64,000 bases of DNA, taken from assembly GCF_036898095.1 (NCBI RefSeq), contig NC_090746.1, forward strand, positions 50,034,096 through 50,098,095, in the 5' to 3' direction. This DNA comes from Palaemon carinicauda (lineage: Eukaryota; Arthropoda; Malacostraca; Decapoda; Palaemonidae). The notes below the pieces were generated by a model. It did not search any database, was not told where the DNA came from, and worked only from the letters and a program-made list of their open reading frames with translations. The position numbers and the translations under genes were made by a program. Positions 40,985 through 52,340 of the stretch are shown one piece after another (position 1 is the first letter of the stretch; every line of letters begins with the position of its first letter).

Positions 40985-42799
40985 ATGGACCCTTCAAATA
41001 CTGACTCCCCATCCCCTGGATTTGCTGACTCCCCCCCGGCACTGTTGACGACTTCTGCTACTGTAATTAAGGAAAACTCTGTTGACGACCTTCGAACTAA
41101 AAAGGACCACTCTACTGATGTTAAAAAATCTAGCAATTTGGGTAACACAGGGAAACTACGATTCCTTCATGTTTCCCAAATCCCATTAGAGACAAATTAT
41201 GATGATATATATAGAGCATTTGAGTGCTATGGATTGATAAAGGAAATAAGGATGAGACTTGGAGATGAAAAATGGGACTCTTGGATATCTTTTGAAAGTC
41301 ACGATGAGGCGTTTAATGCCATAAGTAATATTAGTAGTATCAAAATTAACGAATTGAACATCATGGGAGCTCTTTGTGATAAGGTCCCAAAGGAATTGGA
41401 TGTGTACAAACCTGCTGATTGGTTTGAAAAAGATAGAAATGTACCCATGCCTTCACAGAGAAAACCCAAACCACCAATGTGGCTCTTAGCTGAACCTAAA
41501 GGGATAATAGGGAATTATTTTAAGATATGTAAGTTTATCCAAAAAAAAGTAGGAACCATAGCACCTGGAGATATATCTCGTTTTGGGAAGAACAGTTATC
41601 TCATCCATGCCAAATCTTCGACTCAGTCTGCAATACTGTCTAACTTACAGACAGGCAGTGATGAAATTACATTGGAAATGAAACCTCATCTTAATTTTAG
41701 TTATGGAAGGGGAGTGGTCTTTAATAAGGACCTATACGAATTTACAGAGGAGGAGATACTTTCTATGTGTCCATTAAATGTATGGAAAGTGCATAAGATT
41801 CCTGGAACTTCAATGATTATACTCACTTTCCAGGATGCTGATGTACCTTTCCATATTTTTATTGAAAATGAAAGGATTAAAGTTCGGCCTTTCAAACAAA
41901 AGCCCCTGCAATGTTTTAATTGTTTTAAATTTGGACACCCATCCAAAGTTTGTAAAAATGGAAAATTGTGTGGTATTTGCTCCAAAACTTATCATGGAGA
42001 ATGTACACTTGAGGCCAGGTGTTCAAATTGCAATTTGAATCATAAATCAACTGATAGGAGATGCGAACTGTATAAGTTGGAGGAAGCTGCCCTAAACAAA
42101 TCAAGTTTAGAACACATAAGTGTGGGACATGCAAAAAGATTGTTGAATAAATCAACCAGCTATGCAAAGGCCTTAAAATCAAAGGTAAATTTACCACAGG
42201 AGACAGCAACCCCACCTAGCACTGCCAGTAATCCTAAGAAAAGAAATACAACCTCTGATAATAAAGTACTGCATGACAAGGTAATCATATCGCCTTCTGA
42301 GGCTTTGCCACAGCGTATTAAAAATGGGTCATTGCCCATTTCTGTACAGCCTTCGTCCCCCATTACCAGCAATAGTACTAACCTCTCCCAGGCCATGTCC
42401 TTGCCTGATTTGATGGAGATGCCACCTGACACCAAGTTACCAGGTGCACCTGTATTGGGGAAGGTGCAAAAACCTGGTAGCTCAAAACCTACTAATCGGA
42501 AAAGAGAGAGACCTCCATCTCTCTCGCCCCCCTCCATAAGAAATATCAAAATTACGACGTCAAATAAGTATGATGATTTGTCAGTTGATATTTCTGATCT
42601 GGAAGTCAATTTAAATAAATCGGAAATTCAAGTGGAGGTCCACCAACCTCCTCAACAATCAGATCAAAAAGACAAAAAGAAAATCATAAATTCTAAACCC
42701 AATCTATCAAGACCCTCTTTAATAAAACCACCAAAAAATAGTGTTAGATCAAACACTGCTAATGGGAAGACTCCATCCAAGGGGTCTACCAAATTATAA
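40985..42799 (+). CDS. LINE ORF1 (RNA-binding, RRM-like and zinc knuckles)
   Basis: A 604-residue protein starts from ATG 40985. Residues about 57-115 (LRFLHVSQIP, then a WISFESHDEAFNAI stretch) look like an RRM fold. Near residues 309-355 come three zinc knuckles: C-x2-C-x4-H-x4-C (CFNCFKFGHPSKVC), CGICSKTYHGEC and CSNCNLNHKSTDRRC. The C-terminal third is Ser/Pro/Lys-rich and low in complexity. It should coat the LINE RNA and act as chaperone in the ribonucleoprotein particle. The stop (TAA 42797-42799) is in the same frame as ORF2. Confidence 0.9.
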   Translation: MDPSNTDSPSPGFADSPPALLTTSATVIKENSVDDLRTKKDHSTDVKKSSNLGNTGKLRFLHVSQIPLETNYDDIYRAFECYGLIKEIRMRLGDEKWDSWISFESHDEAFNAISNISSIKINELNIMGALCDKVPKELDVYKPADWFEKDRNVPMPSQRKPKPPMWLLAEPKGIIGNYFKICKFIQKKVGTIAPGDISRFGKNSYLIHAKSSTQSAILSNLQTGSDEITLEMKPHLNFSYGRGVVFNKDLYEFTEEEILSMCPLNVWKVHKIPGTSMIILTFQDADVPFHIFIENERIKVRPFKQKPLQCFNCFKFGHPSKVCKNGKLCGICSKTYHGECTLEARCSNCNLNHKSTDRRCELYKLEEAALNKSSLEHISVGHAKRLLNKSTSYAKALKSKVNLPQETATPPSTASNPKKRNTTSDNKVLHDKVIISPSEALPQRIKNGSLPISVQPSSPITSNSTNLSQAMSLPDLMEMPPDTKLPGAPVLGKVQKPGSSKPTNRKRERPPSLSPPSIRNIKITTSNKYDDLSVDISDLEVNLNKSEIQVEVHQPPQQSDQKDKKKIINSKPNLSRPSLIKPPKNSVRSNTANGKTPSKGSTKL

Positions 42800-45700
42800 A
42801 CCATAGTTTTTTCCTCCATTTTGCAATGGAATTGTCAGGGTTTAAGGGCCAAATATGAAGAACTTAAGCTCTTTATTCATGAGCATTCCCCCATAATTAT
42901 TTGTCTACAGGAGAGCAAACTTGATCATAATACCCCTTGCCCTCGCGAATACATTAGTTATAGGACACCATATGATCACCAAGTGGGGAGCCATGGCGGA
43001 AGTCTCATATACGTTCGTCGAGATGTTCCCCAAGTTTCTCTGTCTATTCGTACACCTCTGCAGGCAGTGGTTGTACAGATCGACATAGGGCGAAAATATA
43101 CAATTTGTTCTCTGTACTTGCCTCCAAATGATAACATTTTGTATGACAACTTAGTGGAGGTTATTCAACAACTCCCTCAACCTTTCCTTTTACTTGGAGA
43201 TTTGAATGGTAGACACCCTTTGTGGGGTGATGTTTTAGCAAACACGAGGGGAAATATCATAACATCAATTGTGGAAAATGAAGATGTGGGACTCCTTAAT
43301 ACAGGAGAGCCCACACACTTTCATGTCCAGACAGGTACCTTGTCATGTATTGACCTATCAATCGTAAGCTCTAATTGCCTTCTCGACTTTGATTGGAGAA
43401 CATTAGATGATTGGCATACTAGTGATCACGCACCAATCATTATAAACATCAACAATGGTCCACCTTTACAGGGATCGCCACGATGGAATCTTGACAAGGC
43501 GGACTGGGATAAATTTCGTGAACTAAGCGAAATTGAGGGGGATGCAGGACAAGTTGAAAATATCGATGATGCCATAGACTTACTGAATGGAACTCTCCAT
43601 ACAGCTGGAGTCAATTCAATTCCCAAAACAACAGGGTTATTCAAACGACGACCCGTCCCGTGGTGGTCTTCAGAACTAACTGCCCTCCACAGAGCCACAA
43701 GAAGATCTCTAACACGATTGCGTAGACGCAGAACTGATGAGAATTTAATTATGTACAAGAAATGTAGAGCACAGTTCCGTCGTGCCATGAAAGAAGCAAG
43801 GCGCCAGTCATGGATGTCTTTTGTTTCCTCCATTAACAGTAGGACACCACCATCTGCTGTGTGGAGGAAAGTAAAAAAGATAGCTGGCAAATTCACCCCC
43901 AACCCACCACCAGTGTTGAAGGTGAATGGCCAGTATGTAACCGAAGCAAATGATGTTAGCAATGCCCTGGCTAATCATTTTTCAAATGTATCCAGCAAGT
44001 GTGAAGGAGCCCCTGGTCACCAGTATAGGAGCACTGAAGAAAAGAAAATTTTAAATTTTGCAACAAGAAGGGAAGAGTCGTATAATTCTCCTTTCACTGA
44101 AAGAGAATTTGATTCCGCACTTGCTCATTGCAATGATACAGCCCCTGGACCCGATGGAATTCCATATGCAATGATTAAACATGTACATTTTAATACAAAG
44201 CTATTTATTTTAAGTATTATTAATAGAATATGGCATGATCATAGTTACCCAAGTGTTTGGGAACTAGCCATTATTTTAGCCTTTTTAAAACCCGGTAAAG
44301 ACAAGTTTTTAGCAGCAAACTATCGTCCAATTGCATTGACATCTTGTTTATGTAAAATCATGGAGAAGATGGTCAATGCAAGGCTGGTGTGGTACCTTGA
44401 AAAGAAAGGTATTTTATCACCGATTCAATGTGGATTCCGAAAAATGCACTCAACGACTGATGTGTTGATACGACTAGAGTCTTCTATTTGTGAAGCCTTT
44501 GCTTCCAAACAGCACCATGTTACAGTATTTTTTGACCTTGAAAAGGCATATGATACCACATGGAGATATGGTATTCTTAAAACCATTCATGAATTGGGAT
44601 TGAGAGGAGAGCTGCCACTATTTATTCAGGCATTTCTTTCACGTAGAGTTTTTCAAGTGAGAGTGGGGGAAACTCTATCAGAGAGTAAGTGCCAGGAAGA
44701 AGGAGTTCCTCAGGGTAGTGTGCTGAGTGTAACCCTTTTTGCACTAGCAATTAATGGGATATCCTCAGCCATTCCCCAGGATGTTCTCTCAACATTATTT
44801 GTGGATGATCTCTCAATATCATTTGCTGGCACTAAAATGGCAATGGTTGAGAGAAAAATCCAACTCTCTATTGATAAAATTATCCAGTGGGCTGACATGA
44901 ATGGATTTAAGTTCTCGACAAGTAAAACTACCATTGTCCATTTTTGTCGTATCCGGGGAGTACATCCAGACCCGGATATATACATTAAAAGTCAACGGAT
45001 ACCATGTGCAAGAGAAGCTAAATTTTTAGGTTTGATATTTGATTGTAGGCTTACATGGGTTTCTCACTTAAAAGCATTAAAAGCTAAATGTGTTGAAGCT
45101 CTGAATATCTTAAAAGTATTATCCCATACATCATGGGGGGCAGACCGCAGTACTATTTTAAAATTATACAAGGCCTTGATTTTTTCCAAAATTAGTTATG
45201 GTTGTGAGGTATATTCTTCAGCCACCTCAAGCCGGTTAAAAATATTAGACTCGATACATCATGCAGGTATTAGATTGTCTACTGGAGCTTTTAAAACCTC
45301 GCCTATCCCAAGTCTCCTTGTTGATGCTGGAGAGTTACCTCTAGACCTTTACCGAATGTCTTCCATTCTTCGGTATTGGTTTAGATTGCAAAGACTCCCT
45401 AACTCTCTAGCCTTTCAGACTGCAAGCCTTGTAAGACACGCATCATACTTTGAGTTGCACCCAAAATCTCCTCAACCCTATGGCTTTCGGGTGAAACGAT
45501 TATTAAATAGTCTGGATATAATTAGAAATAAGGTACTTCCATTCAAGGTATCATCAACGCCTCCATGGAAGTTACCAGAGATATCTTTTTGTAAATATTT
45601 TATTGGAGATAAGAAGAATATGTCAGACCTAGAAGCCAGGTCTCTTTTTAATGAACATGTTAAAGAACATAGAGGATCAACTTTTATCTATACTGATGGC

Positions 45701-45811
45701 TCCAAATCTGATGCTGGCGTTGGATTTGGAGTACATAGTAATGGTTTTAATTGTAGAGGTGCACTTCCTCTGACCGCTTCCATATTTACTGCCGAACTGT
45801 ATGGCAATTAA
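42800..45811 (+). pseudogene. LINE ORF2: endonuclease and reverse transcriptase, frameshifted at RNase H
   Basis: The frame opens immediately after the ORF1 stop. The apurinic endonuclease domain has NCQG (42830), LQESK near 42908, LGDLNGRH near 43195 and SDHAPI near 43422. Reverse transcriptase has FFDLEKAYD near 44530, GVPQGSVLS near 44704 and the catalytic FVDDL near 44800. RNase H begins with YTDGSKSD near 45690 and AEL near 45793, then the frame ends at TAA 45809-45811. The remaining RNase H continues in the next frame, so a single net one-base deletion near 45800 breaks the protein. No ATG precedes the endonuclease domain in this frame. Confidence 0.9.
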
Positions 45812-46509
45812 CCGCTATTGAGAAAATAGCATTGGAGAAGGAGGGTAATTTTACAATTTTTAGTGATGCAAGGAGTGTCCTTCAAGCTATGGAAGTTTTT
45901 AATTCTAATAACCCTCTAGTTTTAAAGATTTTAGAATGGCTTTTCATTATTGGACGGAGAGGTATAACAGTTCAATTTTGTTGGGTTCCAGCACATGTAG
46001 GTGTGTCTGGGAATGAGAAGGCAGATTCACTGGCTAAGGAGGCTGCATCCGAGTTGCTGCCAAGAAGGTATCCCATTGCCTGTAATGATTTCTTACCTGT
46101 CATCAAGAACTTGGTTTGCAATAAATGGCAACAGCAATGGGATAGTCAAGATGGCAATAAAATGCGAGAGATAACAAATGACATATCTCCTTGGAGGTAT
46201 AATATGATGCCCCGAAAATGGGAGACGTCTCTTTGTCGTCTCCGTATTGGTCACACTCGGTTGACACACGAGTTTCTGCTGAAGGGCCAACACCAACCGT
46301 ATTGTGATGACTGCTTAGTACCTCTAACAGTAAGGCATTTGTTGACCGAATGCCCCAATTATAACAACTTGCGGAATAGATATTTGTTTGAGGCTCGAGG
46401 TGAGGGTGGCAGGTTCATCCTTGCCAAGATTCTTGGAAATGATGTGTCCTACCATGCAAGTGGCATTTTTAGATTTATTACAGAAGCAGGTCTTCTGAAA
46501 AATATTTAA
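45805..46509 (+). pseudogene. LINE ORF2 C-terminal part (rest of RNase H, Cys/His tail)
   Basis: This continues ORF2 in a shifted frame. RNase H residues include SDARSVLQAM near 45862 and NEKADSLAKEA near 46012. A Cys/His tail (YCDDCLVP, then H and C in a TVRHLLTEC segment near 46300-46355) is typical of I/Jockey-like ORF2 ends. The stop is at 46507-46509. Confidence 0.88.
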
Positions 46510-46667
46510 CTTTTATTACATTCAACTTTTATGATTTTAATTGAATACTCTTTTATTTTTTATTTTATTTTATCTTTTATTTTTGTATACATAAATTAAA
46601 TGTTACCGGCGTCAATGACCTCAGATGTCAGGATGCCTGAAAACTTTAAATCAATCAATCAATCAAT
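46510..46667 (+). repeat. LINE 3' untranslated region and tcaa tail
   Basis: Short T/A-rich trailer, then the segment gtcaatgacctcagatgtca and a tail of about five tcaa units. The same end occurs at 18015-18077, confirming this as the conserved 3' end recognised by the LINE reverse transcriptase. Confidence 0.88.
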
Positions 46668-46683
46668 CACTCCTTATGCCCTC
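46668..46683 (+). repeat. Target-site duplication, right copy
   Basis: Identical to 40139-40154. Confidence 0.92.
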
Positions 46684-49263
46684 AGTGTAGGGGCCAATGG
46701 TGTGATAGGTCTAACATATGTATCGAGTGTAGGGAGTGGTCTACCTCCCAGTGGGAGAGGTTTGCCCGGCGATGCAAGAAGGCTAAAAGGGATATTTCTC
46801 CTTCAGAGACTTCTTTGAAGAGAGAAAATCCCAAGACTTCTTCTTCCGTAGCCCTTTCCTCCTCCGAAGCTCCCACTCGAGCGATCTCTCCCGAGAGGCC
46901 GGCGAGTGGTAGCGTAGACCGTATTGCTGTTGACCGATCCCAGGGTGCGGGAGAGGTAGTTGCCTCCCATAGCGAGACAGCTGCCCGTCCTCCCCCGGAG
47001 GAGGATTTAAATATTGATTTTCCTGTTACTGTAATAATAATGATTTATTACAGCTTTGGGCTTCCTTGGGGCTTCAGGGTTCGCCCTCCAGGGAAGCCCT
47101 GTTTGACATGATCAAACTGGGTGTGGCTGTTAAACAATCGCCGACGACAGCAGGGATAGATCCTCTGTCGGTCGTTGACGTTGTTGTAACGGAGGCATCG
47201 AGTGGTTCTGTTCAAACTCCTGTGCCTGTTGTTGCTGAGGTAGCTGAAGGCTTAGGTTCCCCCTCCGAACATCCTTCAAGGGAGGAACTAAATCCTACGG
47301 TCTCTTCTGCAGGTGATTCCCCCCCCCCCCCCGGGTAGTTCACTAACAGAGACTCCTCTGCGGAGGCCCTACGAAGGTCAGAGTTCTGATTCAGCGGCCC
47401 CTTGTGGGCGTATAAGGTGGAAGGCTCGTCCTCCCCTTCGCCGTAGAGGCCTTCCTTCTCCTCACAAGGGAGTTAGGAGGCGCCTCTTCGGCTCGTCATC
47501 CCCGCAGTCCTCTGCGGGGGAGACAACTCGCCGATCACCATTCCTGCCAGCTACCACCTTAGACCTCTCCAGGGATCGTTCGCGATCCCCGTCGGAGGAT
47601 GGTCGTCCTTCGGGACTTTGTATCCAGTCACCCTCCAGACATGCTGTCCTGCCATATCCTTTCAAGGAGGATGCGCGCTACGTGCCATCTAAACCTGTCA
47701 TTGCTCAGGCACCGGTCCCTTCAGGGCAAAAGGGCAATGAGCGCAAGACTGCGCATCATACCCTTGCGCGCCAGGTTATACCTGCGCGCCCTCCTGCTGT
47801 TGCTGCTGATCCTGATTTAGCGCCACGGCGCTCACCTGCTCGCGTGCGCGCAAATGTTCCAGTTATACGTCAGGGTTCCCCTGCGTGCCCACAACCATCG
47901 ACGCGCCCGCGCCCTTCAGCTGTTCCTGAGATAGCGTTCCCGCGCCCACCTGCGCACACGCGCCCGGCAGTTCCTGACAAACGCGCGGTCCAAGAGGCAC
48001 CTAAGTTAGCGCACAAGCGCTCACAGGTGTCTCTAGACCCCAACACTCATATACTACTAAGGGTGATGCGCGCCAACCTCGCGCTGTTCCTGTTATAGCA
48101 TAAACGCGCTCGCCAACGCACCAGCGCGCTTCTACATCACAGCGCGCAGTCCAGGAGGTTCCCAAGATAGCGCACGGGCGCTCGCGGGTTCCCCTGGACT
48201 CTCTGCTAACGGCGCGCAATATAAAAACTGCGCACAACGTTCCAGTAGCGCGCGAGGTTCCAGTTGCGCGCCCATCGCAACAATGCACACCTGTGCGCCC
48301 ACATCCTGATGCGCACCCGGCTATCTCACGATCGCCTAAGGCAACCGCACAACCTGCACACCTCTCGCCTGCGCGCCAACGCACGAACTCGCCCTCACGC
48401 TATCGCCAGGCGGCGCAATCGCGCCCACGCCCAGTCGTGACAGACACGCACCAGCATGCTACCGCACACTCGCGCTCATCAGTAGCCTATCAGCCCACTG
48501 CGCGCCCTCGCATCCAGCCTTCCACCCCTCCACGCCCTCGCCATCTCCTACACGCGCCCGCGCCCCCTCCTGCGCGCCCACGCGCCCACGCCTTCAACCT
48601 CGCATGCCCACGCTCACGCGCGAGCGCGAATATCCTGCTGCGCCTGATTCATTTACGCGTGATCCAGATCAGGGCTTTTCACGCGATCACCAGCGTGATT
48701 GGCGCAACGATCGCCAACGCGATCACGCCCGAGTTGCATCAGGGGTACAGGCGGATAGGTCAACATCGCGCTCCCCTCCCCGCAAGCGCAGAACAGCGCG
48801 CTCGCCGGAGGAGGGGAGGTTTCCGGACAGGTCTAAGGATCTTTCTTCTTCCTTCATTGCAGATTCTCAACAGGTGTACCCTCATGTGTCGACTCCTCCA
48901 AGGGATCGAACGATCCCCTTCCCTCCAGAGGGAGTATCTGAAAGCGCAACTGTCAGCCAGCAGCCCTGGTTTGGTACCATTGTCAGAGCGCTTATGCAGC
49001 CAATGAAGCCTGTGCTTTCTGACTTGGGTCACAAACCAGTGGCAACTTCCTCCCCCCTGAAGAGGAAGAGAGGAGTCCCAGACATGGTAACTTCTCCAAG
49101 GACTATCCTGTCCCCTCGCAAGTCCTTACGTAAGGCTCCTACCCCACCTCAGACTTTCTCTCCCTCCTCTGCGGATGAGTATTACCCATCCTCAGGAGAG
49201 CCGGAAGATCCGGTCCGTTCCCCCATCGCACCAATGGGGGAAACTCCGCCGCTTCCTGAGTAG
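46684..49263 (+). pseudogene. DIRS F gag, zinc-module end and Arg-Ser-Pro region
   Basis: This resumes the gag frame cut by the LINE and supplies C-x4-C-x5-C-x2-C of the zinc module (QCRGQWCDRSNICIEC). A Ser/Pro region follows to about 47110, then a frame change leads into the LGLQGSPSREAL motif near 47065 that copy E also has. From about 47330 to 48720 the DNA is GC-rich with repeated gcgcgcc units encoding Arg/Pro/Ser low complexity in several frames. A 14-C run at 47319-47332 marks one probable frameshift point. It is non-functional because of at least three frame changes. Confidence 0.72.
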
Positions 49264-49278
49264 TCTCTTCGTATAGAG

Positions 49279-50448
49279 GTGGCGAAGGCCTTACATCCTT
49301 CATTGCTGGAGTCCTGCATCCCTCCTAGGAGGGAGCCAAAGGACTCGAAGACTGTTCCCAAGTCTTCCGCAAAGACCCGACAGGAACCAGATAGACCTTT
49401 GGAGAACGTCCGCGAGTCTCCCCAGGAAGAGCCTCTGGGGACGGGAGACTTCGCTGCCAGTCCGTCAGGAGGAGAGCACCAGGAGTCAGAACATGCGTTC
49501 TGGCAAGTCCTGACCCTCATGAGGAACCTCAATGGGATCCCAGACCCAGAGATTCCTCCTCGTGAAGGGAAGGATACGGTCCTGGACCGAATCTACAGTA
49601 CCCAGAAACTCTCTAGAGCCATTGCAGCTTTGCCCTGGTCTCAAGGGATGAAGAGCGCCAGAGACAAGGTCGAGGGCCAGCTCTCTGAGCTTGCCTCCTC
49701 CAATAGATCCAGTGCCGGTAACAAGCTCCTCCCTCCTCCTCGGGTACATCAGAGGAGGTACTTTGAAATCCTAGAGGAGACTTGTTTGAGTCTTCCAGTA
49801 CACCATTCGGTGGAAGAACTCACTGGGGGAGTCCCTCTTGAGAGAGACTCCAACCGGCAAGTGTCCTATTCCGCAACTGAGATCCTAAGCCAGGAGAAAG
49901 TTGTAAAGTGTGCCATGCAGGTAACTTCGTGGCTGGACATCTGGCTGGGATCTTTGGGCATCCTGGTACATTCTGAGGACCTGTCCAAAGAAAGTACCAG
50001 GAAGGCACTGGAGACATTCTTACTCTCAGGCACGCGAACCATCGAGTTTCTGGCCCATCAAGTCTCGAGCTTGTGGGTCAACACGATTCTCAAGCGTCGG
50101 GACGCAGTGGCTGAGAGGTTCCACCAGAAGGTCCCCAGTTCTGATGTTAGCAGGCTCAGACACACTTCATTTCTCGGTAAGAGCTTGTTTGAGCCAAAGG
50201 ACGTGGAGCTAGCCTCTGAGAGGTGGAAGAAGTCCAATCAGGATTCCCTCATCCACAAGGCCCTGACATCGAGGCCTTACAAACCTCCAGCAGCTCAGCA
50301 ACCCCGTCCAGTTAAGGACACTAGGAAGACAACGACAGCGAAGCAGAAGGTGTCTAAGCCTTTTCCTGCCAAGGGCAGAAGGGGCAAGAAGTCCTCTAGG
50401 GGAGGAGGCAAAAATCTTAGAGGGAACGGCCGAGACCGTAAACGTTAA
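49279..50448 (+). CDS. DIRS F gag core and basic tail (open segment)
   Basis: A 389-codon open segment has a TAG upstream at 49261-49263 in the neighbouring frame. It contains the conserved core: HAFWQVLTLMRNLNGI near 49492, EGKDTVLDRIY near 49566, SWLDIWLGSLGIL near 49930, SSLWVNTILKRRDAVAERF near 50068. It ends in a Lys/Arg/Gly-rich tail. It is probably the C-terminal half of the original gag, not an independent protein. Pol continues in the +1 frame across its end. Confidence 0.7.
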   Translation: MAKALHPSLLESCIPPRREPKDSKTVPKSSAKTRQEPDRPLENVRESPQEEPLGTGDFAASPSGGEHQESEHAFWQVLTLMRNLNGIPDPEIPPREGKDTVLDRIYSTQKLSRAIAALPWSQGMKSARDKVEGQLSELASSNRSSAGNKLLPPPRVHQRRYFEILEETCLSLPVHHSVEELTGGVPLERDSNRQVSYSATEILSQEKVVKCAMQVTSWLDIWLGSLGILVHSEDLSKESTRKALETFLLSGTRTIEFLAHQVSSLWVNTILKRRDAVAERFHQKVPSSDVSRLRHTSFLGKSLFEPKDVELASERWKKSNQDSLIHKALTSRPYKPPAAQQPRPVKDTRKTTTAKQKVSKPFPAKGRRGKKSSRGGGKNLRGNGRDRKR

Positions 50449-52340
50449 GATTGGCAGTCCCCCTGCATGTCCACCAGTGGGGGGATGCCTACAAAGTTGC
50501 GCAACAAGGTGGCAGCAGCTTGGGGCAGATACCTGGACGATTTCCGTAATCGGTCAGGGTTATCGCGTCCGTTCATCTCATGTCTACCACCCCTGACAGC
50601 GAATCCAGTGTCATTGAGCTCCCTTACTATGGGATCGGTAAAGGGACAGGCCCTCCGGGCAAAAGTCCAGACCATGTTGAAGAAGGACGCTCTCCAAGAG
50701 GTTGTGGACGGGTCCCCAGGCTTCTACAGTTGACTCTTTCTTGTGAGAAAGGCGTCTGCAGGTTGGAGACCAGTCATCGACCTCTCGACACTGAACGGGT
50801 TTGTCAAACAGACTCCGTTCAGTATGGAGACGGCAGACACGGTCAGGCTTGCAGTGAGACCACAAGACTTCATGTGCACACTGGACCTGAAGGACGCGTT
50901 CTTCCAGATCCCAGTCCACCCATCTTCAAGGAAGTACTTAAGATTTTGCCTAGACGACAAGATCTACCAGTTCAAGGTTCTGTGCTTCGGTCTCTCCACA
51001 GCACCCCAAGTGTTCACCAAGGTGTTCACCCTGATTTTATCATGAGCTCACAGGATCGGCATCCGTCTCCTCCGTTATCTGGACGACTGGCTGATCCTAG
51101 CAGACTCGAAGGCAACCCTTCTTCGCCACCGAGACAAGCTTCTCGAACTTTGCCAAGATCTAGGGATCATGATAAACCTCAAAGTCCTCTCTGCAGCCCT
51201 CTCAGAGACTGGTATACCTAATCATGGTCAAAGACACCAATCTCCACAAAGCCTTCCCATCAGACGACAGGATAGCAAGGCTGAGGAAGGTCGCGAGACC
51301 TTTCCTCACACGAGAAGAACTTCCAGCCCAAACGTGGTTACGTCTCCTCGGCCATCTCTCCTCCCTGGCCCGTCTGGTTCCCAACAATCGCCTCAGAATG
51401 AGATCTCTCCGGTGGCGACTCAAGTCCCGGTGGAATCAAGGTCACGATTCCCCGGACACCCTGATCCCTTTGGGACAACCGGAACAGACTGATCTCCAGT
51501 GGTGGGTGGCAGACGAGAACCTACGAAAGGGAGTGGATCTTCTCGTCCTCCCCCCTGACTTGATGTTGTTTTCGGACGCATCAAAGAAAGGGTTGGGGGG
51601 CCCACGTTCTGAACCACAGGACCTCAGGCCTAGGTCAGAATCAGAAAAGTACTTTCACATAAACCTGCTAGAAATGAAGGCCGTGTTCCTGGCACTTAAG
51701 AAGTTCCACCAAGTTCTGGCAGGCCACTCTGTGGTAGTGATGAGCGACAACACCACAGTGGTGGCTTATGTCAACAAGCAGGGAGGTACCTTTTCAGAAC
51801 AGCTATCCCATCTTGCAGTGGAGACACTGAGATGGTCCGAAGTCCACTCGATCACACTAGCAGCTCGCTTCATTCCAGGCAAAAGGAATGTGCTCGCCGA
51901 CAGTCTGAGCAGAGCGACGCAGATAGTGAGTACCAAGTAGTGGTCTTAGGATCCTCTAGTAGCCAACAAAGTCCTGACTTTGTGGGGTTCCCCGACTGTG
52001 GACCTGTTCGCTACAGCGCTGAACTACAAGCTCCCGCTGTACTGCTCCCCAGTCCCGGACCCCAAGGCTCTCTGGCAGGATGCCTTCCAACAACGGTAGG
52101 ACAACATCGATGTGTACGCCTTTCCCCCGTTCTGTCTGATGAGGAGAGTACTCAACAAGACTAGAATATCAGTCAACCTGTCAATGACCCTCATAGCTCC
52201 GCTATGGCATCACGCAGAATGGTTCCCGGACCTTCTGCAACTCCTTACGGAGCCTCCAAGGGAACTCCCTCCACGTCACGAGCTACTCAAACAACCACAT
52301 GCCAACATCTTCCACAAAGCCGTAACTTCGCTTTGACCTT
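50449..52340 (+). pseudogene. DIRS F pol
   Basis: Reverse transcriptase contains two in-frame TGAs (near 50732 after GFYS and near 51042 after TLILS). Otherwise it is well kept: WRPVIDLSTLN, TLDLKDAFFQIPVH, FGLSTAPQVFTK and YLDDW near 51077. A frameshift near 51190 leads to RNase H in the frame 51224-51940 (FSDASKKG near 51570, MSDNTTVVAYVNKQGG near 51738, ADSLSRA near 51897). After a stop at 51938, the methyltransferase-like YAFPPFCL lies near 52111. Confidence 0.85.

Larger units (their letters stand above)
40155..46667 (+). mobile_element. Full-length I-superfamily LINE nested in DIRS F
   Basis: A 6.5-kb non-LTR retrotransposon comprises a 0.83-kb 5' untranslated region, ORF1 with three zinc knuckles, ORF2 with apurinic endonuclease, reverse transcriptase and RNase H, and a 3' tail of tcaa repeats. 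A perfect 16-bp target-site duplication flanks it. The RNase H domain and ORF1 zinc knuckles place it in the I superfamily (I, Nimb and related clades); the exact clade is undecided. One frameshift in ORF2 is the only break seen, so the insertion is young. Confidence 0.92.

Noticed and set aside
43426..43962. 178-codon minus-strand frame within LINE ORF2
   Set aside because: Antisense shadow of the endonuclease-RT linker; no family resemblance.
47031..47053. Very short intron (gtaataataatgatttattac then ag) inside DIRS F gag
   Set aside because: Only 23 bases long, far below a functional spliceosomal intron; more likely an insertion or frameshift.
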